From Bacillus nakamurai (GTDB taxonomy: Bacteria; Bacillota; Bacilli; Bacillales; Bacillaceae), in NCBI RefSeq assembly GCF_001584325.1, contig NZ_LSAZ01000009.1, positions 1 through 59,663 of the forward strand: a stretch of 59,663 nt of DNA, written 5' to 3'. The notes beneath the pieces are model-generated. The model ran no database searches and was not told where the DNA came from. It worked only from the letters and a program-made list of their open reading frames with translations. Within the stretch, counting starts at the first letter, position 1, and every line of letters begins with the position of its first letter. A program made the translations under genes and the position numbers. Positions 1 through 11,616 of this stretch are shown piece by piece.

Positions 1-15
1 AGGACGCCGCCAAGC
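1..15 (+). rRNA. 3' end of 5S rRNA (partial)
   Basis: The first 15 bases match the conserved 3' end of Bacillus 5S rRNA, which ends in GGACGCCGCCAAGC. A strong terminator follows at once, as expected at the end of an rRNA operon. The rest of the gene lies outside the window, so this rests on a short match plus context. Confidence 0.85.
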
Positions 16-21
16 AATCGT

Positions 22-58
22 AAAGGCAGCTCATTGTGAGCTGTCTTTTTTGTTTTTT
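22..58 (+). terminator. Intrinsic terminator of the upstream rRNA operon
   Basis: Bases 22-33 pair with 37-48 (core GGCAGCTCA / TGAGCTGTC, one wobble pair), and two T runs follow. It closes the rRNA transcript ahead of the ctsR operon. Confidence 0.9.
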
Positions 59-127
59 TCTGCAACAGAAATTGGTCATTCGATATATAATAATATAAAA
101 ATGATCAAAGCTCATTTTGTAAAAGCA

Positions 128-153
128 GGTTTATGTTTGGGCAAAGTGGAAAT
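128..153 (+). promoter_or_regulatory. Candidate sigma-B promoter of the ctsR operon
   Basis: GTTTAT (129-134) lies 13 bases before GGAAAT (148-153). The general-stress consensus is GTTTAA, about 13-14 bases, then GGGTAT. The -10 is only a partial match. The B. subtilis ctsR/clpC operon is known to have a sigma-B promoter besides a sigma-A one, which supports the call. Confidence 0.4.
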
Positions 154-174
154 AATAGAGATAGAGCGATACAG

Positions 175-203
175 TTGAAAAATCTTCAGAAACACCTTAT
201 AGT
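175..203 (+). promoter_or_regulatory. Sigma-A promoter of the ctsR operon
   Basis: TTGAAA (175-180), a 17-base spacer and TATAGT (198-203) give a good vegetative promoter. The predicted start near 210 puts the CtsR operator at about +3 to +20, where a bound repressor would block initiation or escape. Confidence 0.75.
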
Positions 204-212
204 TAAGATTAA

Positions 213-236
213 AGTCAAATATAGTCAAAGTCAATA
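213..236 (+). promoter_or_regulatory. CtsR operator (heptad direct repeat)
   Basis: Two perfect heptads AGTCAAA (213-219 and 223-229) are separated by TAT, matching the CtsR box RGTCAAA-NAN-RGTCAAA. A third, partial heptad GTCAATA (230-236) follows directly and runs up to the ribosome binding site of ctsR. The site gives heat-shock autoregulation of the operon. Confidence 0.9.
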
Positions 237-250
237 AAGGAGGGGGTTGA

Positions 251-715
251 GTGGGACATAATATTTCTGACATCATTGAACAGTACTTAAAGCAAGTATT
301 AGATCAAAATGGCAGGGAAATTTTAGAGATCAAACGCAGTGAAATTGCGGATAAATTTCAGTGTGTTCCTTCCCAAATTAATTATGTCATCAACACCAGA
401 TTCACAAGCGAAAGAGGATATATTGTGGAAAGTAAACGGGGAGGCGGCGGTTATATTCGGATTATTAAAGTTAAAATGAATAACGAAGTCGTCCTCATCA
501 ATAATATTATTTCGCAGATTCACACCCATTTGTCTCAAGCAGCCTCTGATGACATTATTCTCAGACTGTTAGAGGACGGGGTTATTTCGGAAAGAGAAGC
601 CAAAATGATGGTGAGTGTAATGGATCGCTCAGTTTTATATATTGATCTGCCGGAACGGGATGAACTAAGAGCCAGAATGATGAAAGCAATGCTGACATCT
701 TTAAAACTAAAGTAA
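251..715 (+). CDS. ctsR: CtsR, heat-shock transcriptional repressor
   Basis: This 154-aa protein represses class III heat-shock genes (the clpC operon, clpP, clpE) by binding heptad repeats. It has an N-terminal winged helix-turn-helix (about residues 28-50), then the wing with the four-glycine stretch at residues 64-67 that acts as the heat sensor in this family, and a C-terminal dimerization domain. The start is GTG at 251, just after a strong AGGAGGG site. CtsR is the first gene of its own operon, controlled by the operator at 213-236. In B. subtilis it is inactivated by heat and removed through McsB and ClpCP, both encoded directly downstream. Confidence 0.97.
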   Translation: MGHNISDIIEQYLKQVLDQNGREILEIKRSEIADKFQCVPSQINYVINTRFTSERGYIVESKRGGGGYIRIIKVKMNNEVVLINNIISQIHTHLSQAASDDIILRLLEDGVISEREAKMMVSVMDRSVLYIDLPERDELRARMMKAMLTSLKLK

Positions 716-728
716 GCGGGTGAAAAGA

Positions 729-1286
729 TTGATTTGTCAAGAGTGCAATGAGAGACCAGCCACTTTTCACTTTACGAAAGTTGTTAACGGAGAAAAACAA
801 GAAGTGCATATTTGTGAACAATGTGCAAAAGAAAATAGTGATTCATACGGGATAAGTGGAAATCAAGGGTTCTCGATTCATAATTTATTATCAGGACTGC
901 TGAATATGGAGTCTTCATTTCAAAATACAGGCTCCCAAATGTTCAGCTACCCAGAGCACGGTTCAGCTTGTAAAAAGTGCGGTATGACCTTTCAGCAATT
1001 GAGAAAAACAGGGCGGTTCGGCTGTGCTGAATGCTATAACACATTCTACAGTCAAATTACTCCGATATTGCGCAAAGTCCACAGCGGGAATACGGTTCAT
1101 GCCGGGAAAATTCCCAAACGCATAGGCGGGAATCTACATGTGAGACGGCAAATGGAAATGTTGAAAAAGGAACTCGAATCATTGATACACCATGAAGAGT
1201 TTGAAAAAGCCGCGCAAGTAAGGGATCAGATCCGTTCATTAGAGCATGCATTAAAAAGCACACACAGTGAGGAGGAACAAGGGTAA
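729..1286 (+). CDS. mcsA: McsA, zinc-finger activator of the McsB arginine kinase
   Basis: This protein activates McsB and modulates CtsR. It carries four CXXC pairs (C3/C6, C29/C32, C81/C84, C99/C102, counted from the TTG start) that bind zinc, and a C-terminal UVR domain (about residues 137-172) resembling those that contact ClpC. I place the start at TTG 729, giving 185 aa beginning MICQEC as in B. subtilis. The sequence AAGCGGGTGA (714-723) fits a ribosome binding site for it and overlaps the ctsR stop. A GTG at 720 would add three residues but has no such site. The stop overlaps the mcsB start by one base. Confidence 0.94.
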   Translation: MICQECNERPATFHFTKVVNGEKQEVHICEQCAKENSDSYGISGNQGFSIHNLLSGLLNMESSFQNTGSQMFSYPEHGSACKKCGMTFQQLRKTGRFGCAECYNTFYSQITPILRKVHSGNTVHAGKIPKRIGGNLHVRRQMEMLKKELESLIHHEEFEKAAQVRDQIRSLEHALKSTHSEEEQG

Positions 1287-2377
1287 TGTCGCTCCAGCAT
1301 TTTATTCAGGACGCATTAAGCAGTTGGATGAAGCAGAAGGGGCCTGAAAGTGACATTGTACTCAGCAGCCGTATACGGTTGGCCCGAAACTTTGAAAATA
1401 TAAGGTTTCCTGCCCGATATACAAATGAAGAAGCCTCGTCCATTATTCAGCAATTTGAAGAACATTTTTCAGGAAAAGAACTGCCTGATATCGGTAAATT
1501 TCTTTTAATCAGAATGAGTGAGGCGCAGCCTTTGGAGAAACGGGTGCTGGTGGAAAAGCATCTCATCAGCCCGCACTTAATCGAATCCCCTTTCGGCGGC
1601 TGCCTGCTGTCTGAAAATGAAGAAGTCAGCGTCATGTTAAATGAAGAAGACCACATTAGAATTCAATGCCTCTTCCCCGGCTTTCAGCTTCTCAATGCCA
1701 TTAAGGCAGCAAACCAGGTTGATGACTGGATTGAGGAGAAAGTAGATTATGCCTTTGGGGAAAAGAGAGGATACTTAACGAGCTGTCCTACAAATGTAGG
1801 GACGGGATTAAGGGCTTCGGTCATGATGCATTTGCCTGGGCTTGTATTAACTAGGCAAATGAATCGAATTATACCGGCAATTAACCAATTAGGCTTAGTT
1901 GTAAGAGGAATTTACGGTGAAGGCAGCGAAGCATTAGGAAATATCTTTCAAATTTCAAATCAAATCACACTCGGAAAATCAGAACAGGATATTGTCGATG
2001 ATTTGAACAGTGTGGCTGCCCAACTGATTGAGCAGGAACGGTCTGCCCGAGAAGCACTTTATCAAACCTCTAAGATTGAATTGGAGGATAAGGTATTCAG
2101 ATCATACGGAGTTTTATCCAACTGCCGGATGATTGAATCGAAGGAAACGGCAAAATGCCTTTCTGACGTTCGGCTGGGGATAGACTTGGGTATCATTAAA
2201 GACCTATCCAGCAATATACTTAATGAACTGATGATTTTGACTCAGCCTGGTTTTCTGCAGCTATATTCGGGCGGGGCATTAAGGCCGAACGAAAGAGACG
2301 TGAGAAGAGCGGCTCTTATCAGGGAAAGGCTGCATTTAGAAACGAGCGCAAATAGACAGGAGGATGATTCGATATGA
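1286..2377 (+). CDS. mcsB: McsB, protein-arginine kinase
   Basis: McsB phosphorylates arginines on proteins, marking them for ClpCP degradation, and it controls CtsR. The protein is 363 aa. The N-terminal phosphagen-kinase-like catalytic domain contains the nucleotide-binding segment SRIRLARN and the active-site loop [10 protein letters not shown] (167-176) with catalytic Cys167. The C-terminal phosphoarginine-binding motif RDVRRA (337-342) is intact, so allosteric activation should be retained. The ATG is preceded by GGAGG at suitable spacing. The 3' end overlaps clpC by four bases (ATGA), so the two are translationally coupled. Confidence 0.97.
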   Translation: MSLQHFIQDALSSWMKQKGPESDIVLSSRIRLARNFENIRFPARYTNEEASSIIQQFEEHFSGKELPDIGKFLLIRMSEAQPLEKRVLVEKHLISPHLIESPFGGCLLSENEEVSVMLNEEDHIRIQCLFPGFQLLNAIKAANQVDDWIEEKVDYAFGEKRGYLTSCPTNVGTGLRASVMMHLPGLVLTRQMNRIIPAINQLGLVVRGIYGEGSEALGNIFQISNQITLGKSEQDIVDDLNSVAAQLIEQERSAREALYQTSKIELEDKVFRSYGVLSNCRMIESKETAKCLSDVRLGIDLGIIKDLSSNILNELMILTQPGFLQLYSGGALRPNERDVRRAALIRERLHLETSANRQEDDSI

Positions 2378-4806
2378 TGTTTGGAAGATTTACAGAGCGA
2401 GCGCAAAAGGTATTGGCATTAGCACAGGAAGAAGCACTTCGCTTAGGTCATAACAATATCGGTACTGAACATATTTTGTTAGGCCTGGTTCGCGAAGGTG
2501 AAGGGATTGCGGCAAAAGCGCTCCAAGCACTTGGGCTTGGTTCAGATAAAATACAAAAAGAAGTAGAAAGCTTAATCGGACGGGGACAGGAGATGTCTCA
2601 AACGATTCATTATACGCCAAGGGCAAAAAAGGTCATTGAGCTAAGCATGGATGAAGCGAGAAAACTAGGCCATTCTTATGTCGGCACAGAGCATATTCTG
2701 CTTGGACTGATTCGTGAAGGTGAAGGCGTGGCAGCAAGGGTTCTGAATAATCTCGGTGTCAGCTTGAACAAGGCAAGACAGCAAGTGCTTCAGCTGCTCG
2801 GAAGCAACGAGACGGGATCATCTGCCGCAGGTGCGAACAGCAATGCGAACACTCCGACACTTGACAGCTTAGCGCGTGATTTAACTGCGATTGCAAAAGA
2901 AGACAGCCTTGATCCGGTTATCGGGCGCAGCAAAGAGATTCAGCGCGTGATCGAAGTGCTGAGCCGCAGAACGAAAAACAACCCTGTATTGATCGGGGAG
3001 CCCGGAGTCGGTAAAACAGCGATTGCTGAAGGACTTGCGCAGCAAATCATTAATAACGAAGTTCCGGAAATTTTACGCGATAAACGCGTGATGACCTTAG
3101 ATATGGGAACAGTTGTAGCCGGTACGAAATACCGCGGCGAGTTTGAAGACCGCTTGAAAAAGGTGATGGATGAAATACGCCAGGCCGGCAATATTATTTT
3201 ATTCATTGACGAACTCCACACGCTGATCGGAGCGGGAGGAGCAGAAGGTGCGATAGATGCGTCAAATATCTTAAAACCTTCGCTGGCACGCGGAGAGCTT
3301 CAGTGCATCGGCGCGACAACGCTTGATGAATATCGCAAATACATCGAGAAAGATGCCGCTTTAGAGCGCCGATTCCAGCCGATCCAAGTTGATCAGCCAT
3401 CAGTGGACGAAAGCATTCAAATCTTGAAAGGCCTGCGTGACCGTTATGAAGCGCACCACCGCGTGTCTATTACAGATGAAGCGATTGAAGCGGCGGTCAA
3501 ATTGTCAGACCGTTATATTTCAGACCGCTTCCTCCCGGATAAAGCAATCGATTTAATTGATGAAGCAGGTTCGAAAGTGCGTCTCCGTTCCTTCACAACG
3601 CCGCCGAACTTAAAAGAGCTTGAACAGAAGCTTGATGAAGTACGCAAAGAGAAAGATGCTGCCGTACAAAGCCAAGAGTTTGAAAAAGCCGCTTCGCTTC
3701 GTGATACTGAGCAGCGTCTGAGAGAACAAGTGGAAGATACGAAGAAGACATGGAAAGAAAAACAAGGCCAGGAAAACTCCGAAGTATCTGTTGAAGATAT
3801 CGCAATGGTTGTGTCAAGTTGGACCGGTGTACCGGTTTCTAAAATTGCGCAAACGGAAACAGATAAGCTTCTGAATATGGAAAATATTCTTCATTCCCGC
3901 GTCATTGGCCAAGATGAAGCCGTTGTAGCGGTTGCGAAAGCTGTCAGACGCGCCAGAGCGGGGCTGAAAGATCCGAAGCGCCCGATTGGTTCATTTATCT
4001 TCTTAGGCCCTACAGGGGTAGGTAAGACAGAGCTGGCGAGAGCTCTGGCGGAATCGATTTTCGGTGATGAGGAAGCGATGATCAGAGTTGATATGTCCGA
4101 ATACATGGAGAAACACTCGACTTCACGCCTTGTCGGTTCTCCTCCGGGATATGTCGGTTATGATGAAGGCGGTCAGCTGACAGAAAAAGTGAGAAGAAAA
4201 CCTTACTCTGTCGTACTGCTTGATGAAATTGAAAAAGCGCATCCTGATGTTTTCAATATTCTTCTGCAAGTGCTTGAAGACGGACGTCTGACTGATTCAA
4301 AAGGACGCACCGTTGATTTCCGCAATACGATTCTCATTATGACTTCAAACGTCGGGGCGAGTGAGCTGAAACGCAATAAATACGTCGGCTTTAACGTCCA
4401 GGATGAGACGCAAAACCATAAAGACATGAAAGACAAAGTCATGGGAGAACTGAAGCGCGCCTTCAGACCGGAGTTTATCAACCGGATCGATGAAATCATC
4501 GTCTTCCATTCTCTTGAGAAAAAACATCTTATAGATATTGTGTCACTTATGTCTGACCAGTTAACAAAACGCTTGAAAGAACAAGATCTCTCTATTGAGC
4601 TGACGGAGGCTGCGAAAGCCAAAATAGCAGATGAGGGCGTCGATTTGGAATACGGCGCACGTCCGTTAAGAAGAGCGATTCAAAAGCATGTAGAGGACCG
4701 TTTATCAGAAGAGCTGCTCAGAGGTAATATTGATAAAGGCCAACACATCGTTCTTGATGTTGAGGATGGCGAATTTGTCGTAAAAACGACTGCTAAAACG
4801 AACTAA
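2374..4806 (+). CDS. clpC: ClpC, AAA+ unfoldase of the ClpCP protease
   Basis: ClpC is the 810-aa Hsp100 ATPase that unfolds proteins for ClpP, including McsB-tagged substrates, and acts in competence and sporulation with adaptors such as MecA. In order it has two N-domain repeats (about 1-145), AAA-1 with Walker A GEPGVGKT (208-215), a coiled-coil M domain with a UVR-like helix (about 410-480), AAA-2 with Walker A GPTGVGKT (545-552), and the ClpP-contacting VGF loop (671-673). Length and sequence match B. subtilis ClpC closely. The start overlaps mcsB, and a ribosome binding site AGGAGG lies inside mcsB. Confidence 0.98.
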   Translation: MMFGRFTERAQKVLALAQEEALRLGHNNIGTEHILLGLVREGEGIAAKALQALGLGSDKIQKEVESLIGRGQEMSQTIHYTPRAKKVIELSMDEARKLGHSYVGTEHILLGLIREGEGVAARVLNNLGVSLNKARQQVLQLLGSNETGSSAAGANSNANTPTLDSLARDLTAIAKEDSLDPVIGRSKEIQRVIEVLSRRTKNNPVLIGEPGVGKTAIAEGLAQQIINNEVPEILRDKRVMTLDMGTVVAGTKYRGEFEDRLKKVMDEIRQAGNIILFIDELHTLIGAGGAEGAIDASNILKPSLARGELQCIGATTLDEYRKYIEKDAALERRFQPIQVDQPSVDESIQILKGLRDRYEAHHRVSITDEAIEAAVKLSDRYISDRFLPDKAIDLIDEAGSKVRLRSFTTPPNLKELEQKLDEVRKEKDAAVQSQEFEKAASLRDTEQRLREQVEDTKKTWKEKQGQENSEVSVEDIAMVVSSWTGVPVSKIAQTETDKLLNMENILHSRVIGQDEAVVAVAKAVRRARAGLKDPKRPIGSFIFLGPTGVGKTELARALAESIFGDEEAMIRVDMSEYMEKHSTSRLVGSPPGYVGYDEGGQLTEKVRRKPYSVVLLDEIEKAHPDVFNILLQVLEDGRLTDSKGRTVDFRNTILIMTSNVGASELKRNKYVGFNVQDETQNHKDMKDKVMGELKRAFRPEFINRIDEIIVFHSLEKKHLIDIVSLMSDQLTKRLKEQDLSIELTEAAKAKIADEGVDLEYGARPLRRAIQKHVEDRLSEELLRGNIDKGQHIVLDVEDGEFVVKTTAKTN

Positions 4807-4820
4807 TATAGTGACAAACA

Positions 4821-4860
4821 TGAGGCATACAGTAAGCAAGTGTATGCCTCACTTTGTTAT
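4821..4860 (+). terminator. Hairpin after clpC (weak or partial terminator)
   Basis: GAGGCATAC (4822-4830) pairs with GTATGCCTC (4842-4850), extended by a T-A pair. The following CTTTGTTAT is a poor T tract, so some readthrough into radA is likely. Confidence 0.6.
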
Positions 4861-4900
4861 ATAGAGAAATATTTGATAAGGAAGAGGTTTTACATCATAT

Positions 4901-6280
4901 ATGGCTAAATCAAAAACTAAATTCATCTGCCATTCATGCGGTTATGAGTCCGCAAAATGGATGGGAAAGTGCCCCGGCTGCGGAGCTTGGAATACAATGG
5001 TCGAAGAGACCATTAAAAAAGCGCCGGCGAATCGGCGGGCAGCCTTCTCACACTCAGTTCAAACCGTACAAAAACCATCACCCATTACATCAATCGAAAC
5101 ATCTGAAGAACCCCGTGTTCAAACCAAGCTTGGCGAATTCAACAGAGTGCTTGGCGGCGGCGTTGTGAAAGGGTCGCTTGTGTTAATCGGCGGCGATCCC
5201 GGGATCGGAAAATCAACGCTCCTTCTTCAAGTATCTGCTCAGTTAGCAGACACAGCTGGCAGCGTGCTTTACATTTCAGGTGAAGAATCTGTGAAACAAA
5301 CGAAGCTTCGCGCTGACAGGCTTGGGATCAACAGCCAATTGTTACATGTTTTATCTGAAACCGATATGGAGTATATTTCGTCTGCTATACAAGAGATGAA
5401 ACCTGCATTTGTTGTCGTTGATTCCATTCAAACCGTTTATCAAAGCGATATTACGTCAGCTCCCGGAAGCGTATCACAAGTAAGAGAGTGTACCGCTGAA
5501 TTGATGAAAATCGCGAAGACAAACAGCATACCCATTTTTATCGTGGGCCATGTCACAAAAGAAGGATCTATCGCAGGACCGAGATTGCTTGAGCACATGG
5601 TTGATACCGTTCTATACTTTGAAGGAGAACGTCATCATACATTCCGTATTTTGCGGGCTGTCAAAAACCGTTTCGGTTCAACAAATGAAATGGGCATCTT
5701 TGAAATGCGGGAAGAGGGGCTTACGGAAGTTCTGAACCCTTCTGAAATTTTCTTGGAAGAGCGTTCTGCCGGGGCTTCCGGTTCCAGTATCGTAGCGTCT
5801 ATGGAAGGAACGAGACCGATTTTGGTCGAAATCCAGGCGCTGATTTCACCGACCAGTTTTGGAAACCCGCGCCGCATGGCTACAGGGATTGATCATAACA
5901 GGGTGTCCCTATTAATGGCTGTGCTGGAGAAAAGAGTGGGTCTCCTGCTTCAAAATCAAGATGCATACTTAAAAGTCGCCGGCGGCGTGAAACTGGATGA
6001 ACCGGCGATTGACTTGGCCGTGGCCGTCAGCATCGCTTCCAGTTTTAGAGACACACCGCCGAATCCTGCAGATTGCTTTATCGGTGAAGTAGGTCTGACA
6101 GGAGAAGTCCGCAGGGTATCAAGAATTGAACAGCGCGTAAAAGAAGCGGCCAAGCTGGGCTTCAAACGCATGGTGATACCTGAGGCGAATGTAGATGGAT
6201 GGACAAAACCAAAAGGGATTGAGGTTGTCGGAGTAGCAAATGTTGCCGAAGCGCTTCGTACTTCATTAGGAGGATCATAA
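4901..6280 (+). CDS. radA: RadA/Sms, DNA repair and recombination ATPase
   Basis: RadA is a 459-aa RecA-like ATPase with branch-migration helicase activity in recombination and transformation. It has an N-terminal zinc finger (C10, C13, C24, C27), Walker [11 protein letters not shown] (97-106), the RadA signature KNRFG (255-259), and a C-terminal Lon-protease-like domain (about 290-459). The ATG at 4901 is preceded by the modest site GGAAGAGGT. disA starts four bases after its stop. This fits the known physical and functional link in which RadA limits DisA activity in B. subtilis. Confidence 0.97.
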   Translation: MAKSKTKFICHSCGYESAKWMGKCPGCGAWNTMVEETIKKAPANRRAAFSHSVQTVQKPSPITSIETSEEPRVQTKLGEFNRVLGGGVVKGSLVLIGGDPGIGKSTLLLQVSAQLADTAGSVLYISGEESVKQTKLRADRLGINSQLLHVLSETDMEYISSAIQEMKPAFVVVDSIQTVYQSDITSAPGSVSQVRECTAELMKIAKTNSIPIFIVGHVTKEGSIAGPRLLEHMVDTVLYFEGERHHTFRILRAVKNRFGSTNEMGIFEMREEGLTEVLNPSEIFLEERSAGASGSSIVASMEGTRPILVEIQALISPTSFGNPRRMATGIDHNRVSLLMAVLEKRVGLLLQNQDAYLKVAGGVKLDEPAIDLAVAVSIASSFRDTPPNPADCFIGEVGLTGEVRRVSRIEQRVKEAAKLGFKRMVIPEANVDGWTKPKGIEVVGVANVAEALRTSLGGS

Positions 6281-6283
6281 TAG

Positions 6284-7366
6284 ATGGAAAAAGAGAAAAA
6301 AGGGGCGAAACAAGAGCTCGACCTGTCTGCAATCTTGCAGTTTGTTGCACCGGGAACACCGCTCAGAGCCGGGATAGAAAATGTTCTGCGGGCAAACACA
6401 GGCGGCCTGATTGTTGTCGGATACAACGATAAAGTAAAAGAAGTAGTGGATGGCGGCTTTCATATTAATACATCATTCGCGCCCGCTCATTTATACGAGC
6501 TGGCCAAAATGGACGGAGCCATTATTTTAAGCGATTCCGGTCAGAAAATCCTGTATGCGAATACGCAGCTTATGCCGGAGGCGACGATTTCTTCTTCAGA
6601 AACAGGAATGAGGCACCGTACGGCGGAGCGTGTAGCAAAGCAGACGGGCTGTCTGGTCATCGCGATCTCTGAACGCAGAAACGTCATCACGCTATATCAG
6701 GAAAGCATGAAGTATACATTAAAGGATATCGGTTTCATCTTAACAAAAGCAAATCAAGCCATTCAAACGCTTGAGAAGTATAAAACCATTTTAGACAAAA
6801 CGATCACGGCTTTAAACGCTTTAGAATTCGAGGAGCTTGTGACGTTCAGTGACGTGCTGTCTGTCATGCACCGTTATGAAATGGTGCTCCGTATTAAAAA
6901 TGAAATCAATATGTATATTAAAGAGCTGGGAACGGAAGGCCATTTAATCCGCTTGCAGTTGATTGAGCTGATTACAGATATGGAGGAAGAAGCGGCTCTC
7001 TTCATTAAGGATTATGTCAAAGAAAAAATTAAGGACCCATTCGTCCTTTTAAAAGAGCTTCAGGATATGTCCAGCTACGATCTGCTTGATGATTCCATTT
7101 TGTTTAAGCTGCTCGGATATCCGGCCTCTACTAATCTCGATGACTATGTGCTGCCTAGAGGGTACAGGCTGCTGAATAAAATACCGCGTCTGCCGATGCC
7201 GATTGTAGAAAATGTGGTAGAGGCGTTCGGATTTCTGCCTAGTATTACGGAAGCCAGCGTGGAAGAGCTGGATGATGTGGAGGGTATAGGCGAGGTGCGG
7301 GCCAAAAAAATCAAAAAGGGCTTAAAACGTCTGCAAGAGAAACATTATATCGACAGACAGCTTTGA
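6284..7366 (+). CDS. disA: DisA, DNA-integrity scanning diadenylate cyclase
   Basis: DisA makes c-di-AMP from two ATP and scans DNA for branched structures, delaying sporulation when DNA is damaged. The protein is 360 aa. It has an N-terminal DAC domain with the catalytic DGA (77-79) and RHR (110-112) motifs, a helical linker, and a C-terminal helix-hairpin-helix DNA-binding domain (about 290-360, around [17 protein letters not shown]). The gene lies four bases after radA, and its ribosome binding site AGGAGGA is inside the end of radA, so the two are likely coupled. Confidence 0.97.
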   Translation: MEKEKKGAKQELDLSAILQFVAPGTPLRAGIENVLRANTGGLIVVGYNDKVKEVVDGGFHINTSFAPAHLYELAKMDGAIILSDSGQKILYANTQLMPEATISSSETGMRHRTAERVAKQTGCLVIAISERRNVITLYQESMKYTLKDIGFILTKANQAIQTLEKYKTILDKTITALNALEFEELVTFSDVLSVMHRYEMVLRIKNEINMYIKELGTEGHLIRLQLIELITDMEEEAALFIKDYVKEKIKDPFVLLKELQDMSSYDLLDDSILFKLLGYPASTNLDDYVLPRGYRLLNKIPRLPMPIVENVVEAFGFLPSITEASVEELDDVEGIGEVRAKKIKKGLKRLQEKHYIDRQL

Positions 7367-7375
7367 GTGAGTTTC

Positions 7376-7401
7376 GGTTAAACCTGTTTGGATACGGGTA
7401 T
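7376..7401 (+). promoter_or_regulatory. Candidate sigma-B promoter before yacL
   Basis: GTTAAA (7377-7382) or GGTTAA (7376-7381) lies 13-14 bases before a perfect sigma-B -10, GGGTAT (7396-7401). The -35 half is imperfect against GTTTAA. The site is in the 118-base gap after disA, 84 bases before the yacL start. Confidence 0.4.
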
Positions 7402-7484
7402 ATTATTGTTAGTTTTTGTTTATTCTGATATTTGTAGGCTTCGACAGCCTTCATAAAAAAAGTTTCTTAAAAGGAGGTGGAGGT

Positions 7485-8585
7485 ATGTTAAAACGAATAG
7501 TTCAGGCGTTCTTCATTATTGTTGGCGGCGTTGTTGGTATCTTTTTAATACCTGAATTGTTTGTACTGTCAAATATACAGGACATACCTTTAATAACAAA
7601 CGCATATACGTCTGCGGCAATTGGTGCTATCATCTTTTTTCTCATCAGTATATGGACGACGGAATATGTGATTAATTGGGTAAAATGGATTGAAGACTCT
7701 TTGCTGAGAGCCCCTGTGCCGGATCTGTTATTTGGAAGTCTCGGATTGGTTTTTGGACTTATCATTGCATTTCTCATTGTAAACGTGATTCCGCTTGACA
7801 ATATTCCGTACCGCATATTTAGCACCAGCATACCGGTCTTTTTGGCTTTCTTTCTCGGTTATTTAGGCTTCCAGGTCGGATTTAAGAAAAAGGATGAGCT
7901 AATTACCCTATTCTCCATTTCTTCAAGAATGCAGAAGAAAAAGGGGACTGCCGACGAGGAGCAGGAGGAACAGGAGAAAAGGCTGAAAATCTTGGATACA
8001 AGTGTTATTATTGATGGGAGAATTGCAGATATTTGCCAGACAGGCTTTTTAGAAGGAGTCATTGTCATTCCTCAGTTTGTGCTTGAGGAATTACAGCATA
8101 TCGCCGATTCTTCAGATGTATTAAAACGAAATAGAGGACGCCGCGGCCTCGATATTTTGAATCGTATTCAAAAAGAGCTGGATATTACGGTCGAAATATA
8201 TGAGGGTGACTTCGAAGACATTCAAGAGGTTGACAGCAAGCTTGTCAAACTTGCGAAGCTGACATCCGGCGTCGTTGTGACGAATGATTTTAACTTAAAT
8301 AAAGTATGTGAGCTTCAGAAGGTGGCAGTACTGAATATTAATGACCTTGCAAACGCGGTGAAGCCGGTTGTGCTTCCGGGTGAAGAGATGAACGTGCAAG
8401 TGATTAAGGACGGGAAAGAGCATAATCAAGGCGTGGCTTACTTAGATGACGGAACGATGATTGTTGTTGAAGAGGGCCGCAATTATATTGGGAAGCATAT
8501 TGATGTGCTCGTAACCAGCGTACTGCAGACAGCGGCTGGACGAATGATTTTTGCCAAGCCTAAGCTGCTGGAGAAGGCTCTTTAG
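7485..8585 (+). CDS. yacL: YacL, membrane-anchored PIN/TRAM-domain protein
   Basis: This 366-aa membrane protein of uncertain function has four predicted membrane segments (about 5-25, 42-60, 82-103, 112-132). A charged linker follows, then a PIN ribonuclease-like domain from about residue 168 with the acidic residue D171 in [14 protein letters not shown], and a C-terminal TRAM domain (about 295-355). The architecture suggests a membrane-tethered RNase, but activity is inferred from the fold. The ATG at 7485 follows the strong site AAGGAGGTGG. An in-frame codon at 7416 would add 23 unconserved residues and was not used. Confidence 0.95.
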   Translation: MLKRIVQAFFIIVGGVVGIFLIPELFVLSNIQDIPLITNAYTSAAIGAIIFFLISIWTTEYVINWVKWIEDSLLRAPVPDLLFGSLGLVFGLIIAFLIVNVIPLDNIPYRIFSTSIPVFLAFFLGYLGFQVGFKKKDELITLFSISSRMQKKKGTADEEQEEQEKRLKILDTSVIIDGRIADICQTGFLEGVIVIPQFVLEELQHIADSSDVLKRNRGRRGLDILNRIQKELDITVEIYEGDFEDIQEVDSKLVKLAKLTSGVVVTNDFNLNKVCELQKVAVLNINDLANAVKPVVLPGEEMNVQVIKDGKEHNQGVAYLDDGTMIVVEEGRNYIGKHIDVLVTSVLQTAAGRMIFAKPKLLEKAL

Positions 8586-9765
<1,180 letters not shown>

Positions 9766-9773
9766 TCATTGCT

Positions 9774-9802
9774 TTGATGCCCGGTCTATTTGGTGGTAGA
9801 AT
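9774..9802 (+). promoter_or_regulatory. Sigma-A promoter of gltX
   Basis: TTGATG (9774-9779), a 17-base spacer and TAGAAT (9797-9802) form a plausible promoter. A TGG triplet just before the -10 gives an extended -10 element. The gltX start lies about 45 bases downstream of the predicted start site. Confidence 0.65.
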
Positions 9803-9856
9803 AGATACATATATTCGGCTTGAGGCTACAGACGAGATGAAAGGAAGTATTTGAAT

Positions 9857-11308
9857 ATGGGAAATGAAGTACGCGTTCGTTATGCACCGAGTCCGACCGG
9901 ACATTTGCATATCGGTAACGCCAGAACAGCGCTTTTTAACTATTTATTTGCCCGCAGCCAAGGCGGGAAATTTATTATCCGGATTGAGGATACCGACAAA
10001 AAGCGGAATATTGAAGGCGGAGAGCAAAGCCAGCTTAATTACTTAAAATGGCTTGGCATGGACTGGGATGAGAGTGTGGATGTCGGCGGAGAATACGGCC
10101 CGTACCGCCAGTCTGAGCGTAACGATATTTACAAAGTATACTATGAAGAGCTTCTTGAAAAGGGGCTTGCTTATAAATGTTTCTGTACGGAAGAAGAGCT
10201 TGAGAAAGAGCGTGAAGAACAAATTGCACGCGGAGAAATGCCGCGCTACTCCGGCAAACACAGAAACCTGACGCAAGAAGAACAGGAGAAGTTTTTAGCC
10301 GAAGGCAGACAGCCGAGCATCCGTTTCCGTGTGCCTGAAGGGAAAATCATTGCTTTTGACGATATCGTAAAAGGCGAGATCTCTTTTGAATCAGACGGCA
10401 TCGGCGACTTTGTCATCGTTAAGAAAGACGGGACACCGACGTATAACTTTGCCGTAGCGATCGATGATTACTTAATGAAAATGACGCATGTGCTCCGCGG
10501 TGAGGACCATATTTCAAATACACCGAAACAGATTATGATCTTCCAGGCTTTCGGCTGGGATATTCCTGTCTTCGGCCATATGACGCTTATCGTGAACGAA
10601 AGCCGCAAAAAACTAAGTAAACGTGATGAATCAATCATTCAGTTTATTGAGCAGTATGAAGAGCTGGGCTACCTGCCTGAAGCGCTGTTTAACTTCATCG
10701 GCCTTCTCGGCTGGTCGCCTGTCGGTGAAGAAGAACTTTTCACTAAGGAACAATTTATTGAAATTTTTGATGTGAATCGTTTATCTAAGTCACCGGCTCT
10801 GTTTGATATGCATAAACTGAAATGGGTCAACAACCAATACGTAAAAGCGCTGGATCTTGATCAAGTTGTCGAGCTTACGCTTCCGCACTTGCAAAAGGCC
10901 GGTAAAGTCGGCACTGAGCTTTCTGCAAAAGAGCAGGAGTGGGTGCGCAAGTTAATTTCTCTTTATCATGAACAATTAAGCTACGGCGCTGAAATTGTCG
11001 AGCTGACAGATTTGTTCTTTAAGGAAGAGATCGAGTATAATCAAGAGGCAAAGGCTGTTCTGGAAGAAGAACAGGTTCCTGAAGTGCTCAGCGTATTTGC
11101 TGCGAAGCTGGAAGAGCTTGAAGAATTTACGCCGGAGCAGATCAAAGCCTCAATTAAAGCAGTGCAGAAAGAAACAGGGCACAAAGGCAAAAAGCTGTTC
11201 ATGCCGATTCGTGTTGCGGTTACAGGTCAGACCCACGGTCCGGAGCTGCCGCAGGCAATTGAGCTGATCGGCAGAGAAACTGCTGTGAAACGCCTGAAAA
11301 GCATTTAA
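9857..11308 (+). CDS. gltX: GltX, glutamyl-tRNA synthetase
   Basis: This class I synthetase charges tRNA-Glu. In Bacillus it is non-discriminating and also makes Glu-tRNA-Gln for the GatCAB amidotransferase. The 483-aa protein has the HIGH motif as HLHIG (16-20) and the KMSKS-type motif KLSKR (252-256), followed by the helical anticodon-binding domain. ATG 9857 gives [15 protein letters not shown], the family start. A TTG at 9851 is in frame but unneeded, and GAAAGGAAG upstream serves as binding site. In B. subtilis gltX is cotranscribed with cysES across the T-box that follows. Confidence 0.97.
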   Translation: MGNEVRVRYAPSPTGHLHIGNARTALFNYLFARSQGGKFIIRIEDTDKKRNIEGGEQSQLNYLKWLGMDWDESVDVGGEYGPYRQSERNDIYKVYYEELLEKGLAYKCFCTEEELEKEREEQIARGEMPRYSGKHRNLTQEEQEKFLAEGRQPSIRFRVPEGKIIAFDDIVKGEISFESDGIGDFVIVKKDGTPTYNFAVAIDDYLMKMTHVLRGEDHISNTPKQIMIFQAFGWDIPVFGHMTLIVNESRKKLSKRDESIIQFIEQYEELGYLPEALFNFIGLLGWSPVGEEELFTKEQFIEIFDVNRLSKSPALFDMHKLKWVNNQYVKALDLDQVVELTLPHLQKAGKVGTELSAKEQEWVRKLISLYHEQLSYGAEIVELTDLFFKEEIEYNQEAKAVLEEEQVPEVLSVFAAKLEELEEFTPEQIKASIKAVQKETGHKGKKLFMPIRVAVTGQTHGPELPQAIELIGRETAVKRLKSI

Positions 11309-11325
11309 TATACGATTGTTGACAG

Positions 11326-11570
11326 GGAAGAGTATAAAACAAATGACCATTACAGAAAGAATCTTCATCGGCTGAGAGAGATTCATGTGTCTTGTTTTAG
11401 AAGTGCGCCCTTAAGACCTTTAAAGAACATTTCTGCGGAAATCAGTATTTAAAGGCGGCCGCCGCCGTTATCGGCTGAGTTGGGAAAACAGCCATTTGTT
11501 TTTCAAACAGAGTGGAACCGCGCGGTGAAAGCGTCTCTGTCATGTTTACATGCAGAGGCGTTTTTTAATT
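11326..11570 (+). promoter_or_regulatory. T-box riboswitch specific for tRNA-Cys
   Basis: The 308 bases between gltX and cysE hold a T-box leader. Stem I begins GGG with the AGAGTA loop-E motif near 11330. Its 3' side reads AGAAG-TGC-GCCC, giving specifier codon TGC (Cys) at 11404-11406. The T-box itself is at 11509-11522 (AGAGTGGAACCGCG). It is followed by a terminator (arms around 11531-11544 and 11549-11560, T run 11561-11566). Uncharged tRNA-Cys should favour the antiterminator and expression of cysE-cysS. No separate promoter is evident between gltX and stem I. Confidence 0.92.
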
Positions 11571-11616
11571 AGCTGAAAAAGGATGACTGGTGCGGGGAGA
11601 GAATGGGGGGAAGCAT

